11,849 bases of DNA from Candidatus Helarchaeota archaeon. Its GTDB lineage: Archaea; Asgardarchaeota; Lokiarchaeia; Helarchaeales; JABXJV01. The stretch is from positions 1-11,849 of the forward strand of contig JABXJV010000090.1 of NCBI GenBank assembly GCA_013375355.1, given 5' to 3'. The notes beneath the pieces are model-generated. The model saw only the letters and a program-made list of their open reading frames with translations. It was not told the origin of the DNA and ran no database searches. Both the position numbers and the translations under genes were made by a program. The stretch's first letter is position 1. Every line of letters begins with the position of its first letter. This document shows positions 7,608 to 11,849 of this stretch, piece after piece.

Positions 7608-7644
7608 GGTATTATGAAAAAAATAAATCAAAATTGAATCAATT

Positions 7645-7806
7645 ATGCCAATCACAGATCCTGTTAAAAAATCGATTGCTGTTAAGTCACTATTATTCTA
7701 TAAAATATGCAGAAAATGTGGTGCCACAAATTCTCAATCGGCAATAAGATGTAGACGTTGCCATACAAAAAATTTACGCTGGAAAAAGAGAGACATTACG
7801 AAATAA
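7645..7806 (+). CDS. rpl40e: Large-subunit ribosomal protein eL40
   Basis: This 53-residue, strongly basic protein starts MPITDPVKKSIAVKS and carries one zinc ribbon, CRKC (C22, C25) and CRRC (C36, C39), followed by the basic tail NLRWKKRDITK. Length, charge and cysteine spacing match archaeal eL40, which sits on the large ribosomal subunit near the factor-binding region. In eukaryotes the same protein is made as a ubiquitin fusion; here it is free-standing. A TATA box lies about 40 bases upstream. The next gene on the strand begins 39 bases after its stop but appears to have its own promoter. Confidence 0.9.
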   Translation: MPITDPVKKSIAVKSLLFYKICRKCGATNSQSAIRCRRCHTKNLRWKKRDITK

Positions 7807-7810
7807 TTAC

Positions 7811-7818
7811 TTTATAAT
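7811..7818 (+). promoter_or_regulatory. TATA box giving a nearly leaderless mRNA for the GlcD-like gene
   Basis: TTTATAAT is centred about 31 bases before the ATG at 7846. Transcription would then start within a few bases of the start codon. There is no Shine-Dalgarno sequence in between, as expected for a leaderless archaeal message. Confidence 0.45.
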
Positions 7819-7845
7819 TAAAAATCACTTCTTATTCTTATTAAA

Positions 7846-8568
7846 ATGTCTTTAAAGATTGAACGATATCTACAAACAAATAATATTAAAAGTGATAAGA
7901 CAGGTTCAGTTTTTCAAGTCTTTATAACGAAGAAGGAAGAAATTATAAATATATTACATTTTGCGAATTCAGAACATATACAAATATATTTTAATTATTC
8001 CGATAAATTTAAAATAAAACCTAAATCACAAGATACACAATATATTTTTCTAATTTTTAATAATTTTAGTGAAATTTCTGAAATTAATATTGCAAATCGA
8101 TATGTTGTTGTGGAGCCAAGAGTTAAAGCTAAATACTTAGACCAAATTCTTAAAAAAGATAATTTTACATTTCTTCCATTTACAGATAATAATTCTGAGT
8201 TTAATATAGGACAGATGATATTTAACAATATTATAGGAGAAAATCAGGCCAAAACAGTTGATTCCATTTTAGGTTTAGAAGTGATATTACCAAATGGAGA
8301 GTTAATTCATACTGGCTCAAAAACCTTAAAATCAGTCTCTGGATATGACATTACTTCACTTTATATAGGCTCACAAGGAATATTTGGAATAGTAATTAAA
8401 GCAACATTACGTATTGATCCAATAATTAGCCCATCAGATAGTAAAAAGAAAAGAATTAGCAAATTTAACGTCCAATCAGGATTTAATGATGAAGAATTAA
8501 AATTGTTACGAAAATTAAAAAGCGTCATAGACCCTGAAAACGTTTTAAATGTAAATTATTTAATTTGA
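7846..8568 (+). CDS. Reduced GlcD-like FAD-domain protein lacking the cap domain
   Basis: At 240 residues this is about half the length of glycolate/D-lactate dehydrogenase subunit GlcD. The PCMH-type FAD domain is recognisable: YVVVEPRVKAKYLDQIL (86-102), LPFTDNNSEFNIG (110-122), and the well-kept block SILGLEVILPNGELIHTG through SVSGYDITSLYIGSQGIFGIV (140-183). After LRIDP (188-192) it jumps over a short linker to LKSVIDPENVLN (224-235), the signature found at the very C-terminus of full GlcD proteins. The substrate-binding cap domain in between is missing. The N-terminal glycine-rich FAD pyrophosphate loop (normally RGGGTS) is replaced by IYFNYSDKF. It may be a GlcE-like accessory subunit, a non-catalytic flavin binder, or a degenerate protein. 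The frame is intact and codon use matches its neighbours. Its stop lies six bases from the convergent gene. Confidence 0.78.
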   Translation: MSLKIERYLQTNNIKSDKTGSVFQVFITKKEEIINILHFANSEHIQIYFNYSDKFKIKPKSQDTQYIFLIFNNFSEISEINIANRYVVVEPRVKAKYLDQILKKDNFTFLPFTDNNSEFNIGQMIFNNIIGENQAKTVDSILGLEVILPNGELIHTGSKTLKSVSGYDITSLYIGSQGIFGIVIKATLRIDPIISPSDSKKKRISKFNVQSGFNDEELKLLRKLKSVIDPENVLNVNYLI

Positions 8569-8574
8569 GATTCT

Positions 8575-8814
8575 TTAAAATTTTTTATTTTCTAAAAGAT
8601 ATTTTGCTACTTCTTTTACCCATCTTCCAGATTTTTCATGATCAGCAATTTTTTTTATATATTCTTCTAAGGAAAGATCTCCACCGTATGCTTCATTCCA
8701 ACTATCATAATTTTCATTAATATTTTTCCTAGCTAGTTCGTGATACTCACAAACCTCGCCAGATTCGATTCTTTTTTCGCAAATTTTGCATTTTGGCATA
8801 TTTTTTTCTGCCAT
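8575..8814 (-). CDS. Small archaeal zinc-binding protein, function unknown
   Basis: This 79-residue protein has an N-terminal zinc knuckle, CKIC (C9, C12), then C22 and H25 in GEVCEYHELA. A helical part follows, containing SWNEAYGGDLSLEEYIKKI and SGRWVKEVAKYLLE. The arrangement (CxxC, then CxYH, Trp-x-x-Ala, then Gly-x-Trp-Val-Lys-Glu-Val) resembles a conserved archaeal hypothetical family of about 75-90 residues; I know no function for it. The ATG at 8814 is preferred. A GTG in frame at 8826 is more likely part of a Shine-Dalgarno-like GTGA eight bases upstream, and an ATG at 8799 (MPKCKIC) has no such site. It lies 98 bases downstream of the helicase gene on the same strand. Confidence 0.7.
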   Translation of the reverse strand: MAEKNMPKCKICEKRIESGEVCEYHELARKNINENYDSWNEAYGGDLSLEEYIKKIADHEKSGRWVKEVAKYLLENKKF

Positions 8815-8912
8815 TTTCAATTTCACAAGCTATGATAAATCATTTTAGAAAATTAAATAATCCATATGATAAAGGAAATTTAATGATATTGATATAATTT
8901 TTAGAATTTATT

Positions 8913-10508
8913 TTAAAAGAATTTATCAATTTTTGTTTGTTTTGAAGAAATTTTTGTTTTTTTATCTTTAATATCAACCGAAATTTTTTGTAATTCTTGA
9001 AGCATTCTTTTCATTTTTCTTTCTTTAGAAATAGATGCCCAATAATATCCCTCGTCTCTTGTCCCCTTAGCTATTAACATTATGACTTTTCCAGGAGATT
9101 TTCTGCCTGTTCTCCCTCTCCTTTGAATTGCACGAACGCTACTGGGAACCGCATCATAAAAAACAACAAGATCACACTCAGAAATATCCAATCCTTCTTC
9201 TGCGACAGATGTTGCAACTAGAACATTATATTCACCATCTCGAAATTTCTGTAGTATACTTATTTGTTCTTTTTGACTGAGACCTTTATCTCCACGTTTA
9301 CTTTGTTGTCCAATAAATTTAATTGGATAAATTTTATCTAGATCTGTTAAGACTTCAACGACCTTCTGTGCTGAAACTCGATAATGAATGAAAACAATAA
9401 TTCGTGATTTCTCATTTTCATGAAGCTGCTCAGTTAAAGTTTGCTTTAAAGCTTCAATTTTTGGATGATCTATATTCTTTGAAATAAGATCTTGCATAAT
9501 TTTTTCTATTTTTTCCATTTGTTCATCATTTACAATAACTAAATCAGATTTTTTTCTTCCAGCTTTCATTTTTTTAAAGTACTCATTTAATGAAGTAAGA
9601 CCTTGAGTTTCTAATAGTTCTAACATATGTGAGAGCTTAACTGCGACAGCAATATTTTTCACAGATTCAAAAATTTCTGTATTTTTTTCCCCAGATTTTA
9701 TTTTTGCTTGAATCCGGTTTTGAACTGTCAAGAGATCTTTTTTATTAATTTCCTTTAAGTTAATAGTTATAACGAATTGGTATTTTTTTAATTCCTTTAA
9801 ATAATATTTAAGTTTCTTTTCAATCATTAATTTGATTTGTTTAAATTCTTCAGGCAAATCAATAAATTTTCTCTCTATCTTAATATCTTGGATGTATGGT
9901 GAAACATCTTTGCTTTTTTCATCCCGAATTTCAATATTTTCAATAAATAAATTCTCTATGACGTCTTTGATTTTCTCTTCATTTCCAGGAGAAGCAGTTA
10001 AGGCAGCAATTAATGGATTATCTGCAACTTCCATGTATTTATTTGCTAAAAACGTGTATGCGTAATTACCAATTGCTCGATGAGCTTCATCAAAAATCAT
10101 TAATGATGTAGAAGATATACTTACTTTATTATTAATTAGGTCATTTTGCAAAGTTTGAGGAGTAATAAAGATAATTTTTGACTTTTCCCATAATGATTTA
10201 CGTTTCTCAGGTGAATAGCTTCCTGTTAATATTGTAAGAAGAGATTCTTTTACTGTTAAGACCTTTTTATAAGTTTGATAATGCTGTTCTACAAGTGGTT
10301 TTGTAGGTGCAAGGAATACAATTTTTGAATTTGGAAATTTTTTCAATCGATAAACAGAAAGGAGGACAGCAATTATAGTTTTACCAAGACCTGTAGGTAA
10401 AATAATTAAGCTATTATTATTTGCACAAGAAGCTAGTAGCGTCTCTTGATAAATTCTTCTTTGTATTTTTCTGTCTTTGATAAGCGGATGTTTAACGTAT
10501 TTTTCCAT
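8913..10508 (-). CDS. hef: Hef/FANCM-type SF2 helicase without nuclease domain, with C-terminal PIP box
   Basis: This 531-residue ATP-dependent DNA helicase belongs to the archaeal Hef/FANCM group, which processes stalled replication forks and branched DNA. Motifs: Walker A PTGLGKT (38-44), motif Ia APTKPLVEQH (67-76), DEAH (140-143), TAS (171-173), VFIHYR (372-377), VATSVAEEGLDI (431-442) and QRRGRTGR (462-469). A helical insert at about 218-350 matches the Hef-specific insertion between the two RecA lobes. Full Hef carries an XPF-type nuclease and HhH region; here the protein ends soon after the helicase. The last eight residues, QTKIDKFF (524-531), are a consensus PCNA-interacting peptide. 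The ATG at 10508 is chosen because homologues start just before the RIYQE motif and an AGGGG lies five bases upstream. An in-frame ATG at 10547 would add 13 residues. Confidence 0.9.
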   Translation of the reverse strand: MEKYVKHPLIKDRKIQRRIYQETLLASCANNNSLIILPTGLGKTIIAVLLSVYRLKKFPNSKIVFLAPTKPLVEQHYQTYKKVLTVKESLLTILTGSYSPEKRKSLWEKSKIIFITPQTLQNDLINNKVSISSTSLMIFDEAHRAIGNYAYTFLANKYMEVADNPLIAALTASPGNEEKIKDVIENLFIENIEIRDEKSKDVSPYIQDIKIERKFIDLPEEFKQIKLMIEKKLKYYLKELKKYQFVITINLKEINKKDLLTVQNRIQAKIKSGEKNTEIFESVKNIAVAVKLSHMLELLETQGLTSLNEYFKKMKAGRKKSDLVIVNDEQMEKIEKIMQDLISKNIDHPKIEALKQTLTEQLHENEKSRIIVFIHYRVSAQKVVEVLTDLDKIYPIKFIGQQSKRGDKGLSQKEQISILQKFRDGEYNVLVATSVAEEGLDISECDLVVFYDAVPSSVRAIQRRGRTGRKSPGKVIMLIAKGTRDEGYYWASISKERKMKRMLQELQKISVDIKDKKTKISSKQTKIDKFF

Positions 10509-10513
10509 TAAGA

Positions 10514-10518
10514 CCCCT
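10514..10518 (-). promoter_or_regulatory. Ribosome binding site deciding the helicase start
   Basis: AGGGG on the minus strand lies five bases before the ATG at 10508. It is the main reason for preferring this start over the upstream in-frame ATG at 10547. Confidence 0.45.
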
Positions 10519-10645
10519 AATATGCAATTTTTAAAATAACTTAACAAATTATTGTAAAATTATATTTAGAAATTAGGTTGTTTCATTTTAAAATATCATA
10601 GGCTTTAAAAAAAGTAAGATAAATATAAATTTCTGTGGTTTTCCC

Positions 10646-10655
10646 AAAAAAAAAA
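10646..10655 (-). terminator. T10 tract after the coiled-coil gene
   Basis: Reading the minus strand, ten uninterrupted T residues start nine bases after the stop of the coiled-coil gene. This is a typical archaeal U-tract terminator, and it suggests that the helicase downstream is transcribed separately. Confidence 0.55.
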
Positions 10656-10664
10656 GATATTGAT

Positions 10665-11168
10665 TTAAATAAAATCAACTTTTTTAATATTCGAAGACAA
10701 TTGTTCGTTGATATTATTTATTGATTTTGTGATTTGGGCTCTTTTTAATTTATATGCATTTAAAATACCTTGAATTTCATTCTTAATATCATTTTGCATA
10801 TCTTTTTTTACATCAAATGTTGATTTAGCTAAATTTTTTGTTGAAACTATTATTGCTTCTAATATTTTTTGTTCATCATTAATTTCAATTAAAATCTGAT
10901 TAACCTCGACAATTTTACGTTCAATTCCTCCTATACTTTCTATAATATTAAGCAATTCTGTTTGTTTTTCTAAAAAATCATATATTTGATCTTCTATTTT
11001 CCCTGCAATTTTTGGCTTTCCATCTTTATTTGCAGCTATAAGCTTTTCGATTTGCTCAAATAGTTTATTTGCTAAACTATTTTGATTTATGTTCAATTTA
11101 TCCAGCTGTTTAATCCATTTTTGAATTTCTGTGGTTAGTTTTTCACTTTTACGTTTAAAAATACCCAT
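10665..11168 (-). CDS. Coiled-coil protein, possible divergent ESCRT-III/CdvB-like protein
   Basis: This 167-residue, almost entirely helical protein has no signal peptide, membrane segment or cysteine. It starts with a short basic segment MGIFKRKSEKL, followed by long helices. The stretch IEKLIAANKDGKPKIAGKIE, then a long helix with LLNIIESIGGIERKIVEVN, resembles the ESCRT-III core of archaeal CdvB proteins: a basic N-terminus, a hairpin of two long helices with a KDG-type break, then a regulatory helical tail. Known CdvB/CHMP proteins are about 200-250 residues, so this one is short, and no MIM tail motif is visible. ESCRT-III proteins polymerise on membranes during division and vesicle budding. 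The assignment rests on pattern only; a plain coiled-coil protein of another kind is a real alternative. A clear GGTGA ribosome binding site precedes the ATG. Confidence 0.65.
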   Translation of the reverse strand: MGIFKRKSEKLTTEIQKWIKQLDKLNINQNSLANKLFEQIEKLIAANKDGKPKIAGKIEDQIYDFLEKQTELLNIIESIGGIERKIVEVNQILIEINDEQKILEAIIVSTKNLAKSTFDVKKDMQNDIKNEIQGILNAYKLKRAQITKSINNINEQLSSNIKKVDFI

Positions 11169-11173
11169 TTAAA

Positions 11174-11178
11174 TCACC
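11174..11178 (-). promoter_or_regulatory. Ribosome binding site of the coiled-coil gene
   Basis: GGTGA on the minus strand lies five bases before the ATG at 11168. It is the clearest Shine-Dalgarno sequence in the window and shows that at least some genes here use one. Confidence 0.6.
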
Positions 11179-11551
11179 AAATATTTAATTTAAAAATAGT
11201 TAAGGTTTAATTTTTTGTTTAAATTTGTGCAAATTAGTAAAAAAACAGAAACCATTTATTTACACTTATTTTAAGTTTTAAAATAAAAACTCTAATTATT
11301 AATATTGGTTCGCGATATGTAAATCTTTTTTGCATTTTTGGTATAATTTTTTTGAATTTAATAACGCCATTTTTAATATCATTGATTTAAATCACAAATT
11401 ATTCCAGAATCTTCCAATGGTGGAAGAGGATAAAGATTATTTAGTAGAAAATGGGAAAATTTATCCAAAAGCTTAAAATAAAATTTTTTGTTGTATTTAT
11501 TGAAGTTTTAAAAAAAACCTTACATGAATTTTTAGACTTTGGGATTACTCT
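11179..11551. other. AT-rich divergent intergenic region
   Basis: This region separates the minus-strand coiled-coil gene from the plus-strand KH gene and should hold both promoters. TTTTAAAA at 11505-11512 is a possible box A for the KH gene, about 40 bases upstream. A plus-strand frame without a good start runs to a stop at 11471-11473. Its last part, from about 11381, has codon use like the real genes and contains ATG 11417 (start MVEEDKDYLVENGK), but only 19 codons follow that ATG. I see no RNA gene or repeat. Confidence 0.35.
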
Positions 11552-11849
11552 ATGCGAAAAATACCTATATGCAAAATTTGTGCGAAGACTGGAGTGCTTT
11601 GTGCTAATTGTAATGAAAAATTGGAATACGGAGAAATAACTCAGCTTGATATTGATATTTCCAACGCAATAATGGAACTGGAAAAAAATTTCAAAGCATT
11701 ATCTGACATCAGTTTTTTTAAAGCATATGATATTGGTCATTTAATAGTATTAGAAGTTGGGAAAGGCGATATAGCTTCCATAATTGGACCAAGGGGGAAA
11801 ATAATCAGAACATTACAAGACAAATTTAAAAAGACAATTAGAGTTATAG
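11552..11849 (+). CDS. Zinc-ribbon plus KH-domain RNA-binding protein, N-terminal part
   Basis: The first 99 codons are visible and the gene runs off the window. The N-terminus is a zinc knuckle, CKIC (C7, C10) and CANC (C17, C20). A helical segment follows (LDIDISNAIMELEKNF), then a KH domain with VLEVGKGDIASIIGPRGKII, whose GPRG (79-82) is the GxxG RNA-binding loop. Archaea have a conserved family with this same start (pattern PIC.ICAKTGVLC..C) and a NusA-like KH fold, annotated as KH-domain or transcription-factor-like RNA-binding protein; its exact role is unknown. The start is ATG because an in-frame stop lies at 11525-11527 and no other start codon lies between. Confidence 0.82.
   Translation, partial: MRKIPICKICAKTGVLCANCNEKLEYGEITQLDIDISNAIMELEKNFKALSDISFFKAYDIGHLIVLEVGKGDIASIIGPRGKIIRTLQDKFKKTIRVI

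Noticed and set aside
7995..8228. Minus-strand reading frame of 77 codons
   Set aside because: It is antisense to the conserved FAD domain of the GlcD-like gene and has no protein-like features of its own.
8827..8912. Repeated ATGATA-like hexamers between the helicase and the small zinc protein gene
   Set aside because: The copies are short, irregularly spaced and expected by chance in such AT-rich DNA.
9832..10065. Plus-strand reading frame of 77 codons
   Set aside because: It is antisense to the Hef-type helicase between the Walker A and insert regions and is a shadow of that gene.
11451..11639. Plus-strand reading frame of 62 codons
   Set aside because: It overlaps the start of the zinc-ribbon/KH gene in another frame; the KH gene has clear motifs and this frame has none.

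Overview
The window looks like an AT-rich archaeal chromosome fragment, most likely from an Asgard archaeon (Lokiarchaeia-like). Supporting signs are two ribosomal proteins of the archaeal/eukaryotic type (eL38 and eL40), an archaeal beta-CASP nuclease, a Hef/FANCM-type helicase with a PCNA-binding tail, a PAC2-family protein, and TATA-like boxes just upstream of genes. Several proteins also have eukaryote-like fold signatures: roadblock/longin-like domains, an appendage-like beta-sandwich and a possible ESCRT-III-like coiled coil. The lineage is inferred from gene content; no marker gene allows a firm placement. I see no mobile element, CRISPR array or phage gene.

Left part (1-3169). The 3' end of a PAC2-family gene is cut by the window edge. 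Next come an archaeal CPSF2-like beta-CASP ribonuclease and, 25 bases later, a nine-helix presenilin/signal-peptide-peptidase-type intramembrane aspartyl protease. A convergent eL38 gene on the minus strand and a tRNA-Val(CAC) gene follow.

Middle (3170-8568, all plus strand). A 572-residue soluble protein joins a roadblock/longin-like N-terminus, two copies of a winged-helix module, an acidic linker and a double zinc ribbon. It is followed by a 743-residue membrane-anchored protein with a winged helix, a beta-sandwich, an alpha/beta region and a C-terminal longin-like domain. Then come eL40, only 53 residues long, and a reduced GlcD-like FAD-domain protein that lacks the substrate cap domain.

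Right part (8575-11849). Three minus-strand genes read toward the middle: a coiled-coil protein with an ESCRT-III/CdvB-like pattern, a Hef-type helicase lacking the nuclease domain, and a small zinc-binding protein. The window ends in the start of a zinc-ribbon plus KH-domain RNA-binding protein on the plus strand, cut by the edge.

The genes do not form one pathway. They group loosely into RNA and translation functions (beta-CASP RNase, eL38, eL40, tRNA, KH protein), membrane or trafficking-like functions (intramembrane protease, coat-like protein, possible ESCRT-III-like protein) and DNA repair (Hef). The least described elements are the membrane-anchored winged-helix/appendage/longin protein and the roadblock/winged-helix/zinc-ribbon protein just before it. 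They are adjacent on one strand and may work together, which is inference.
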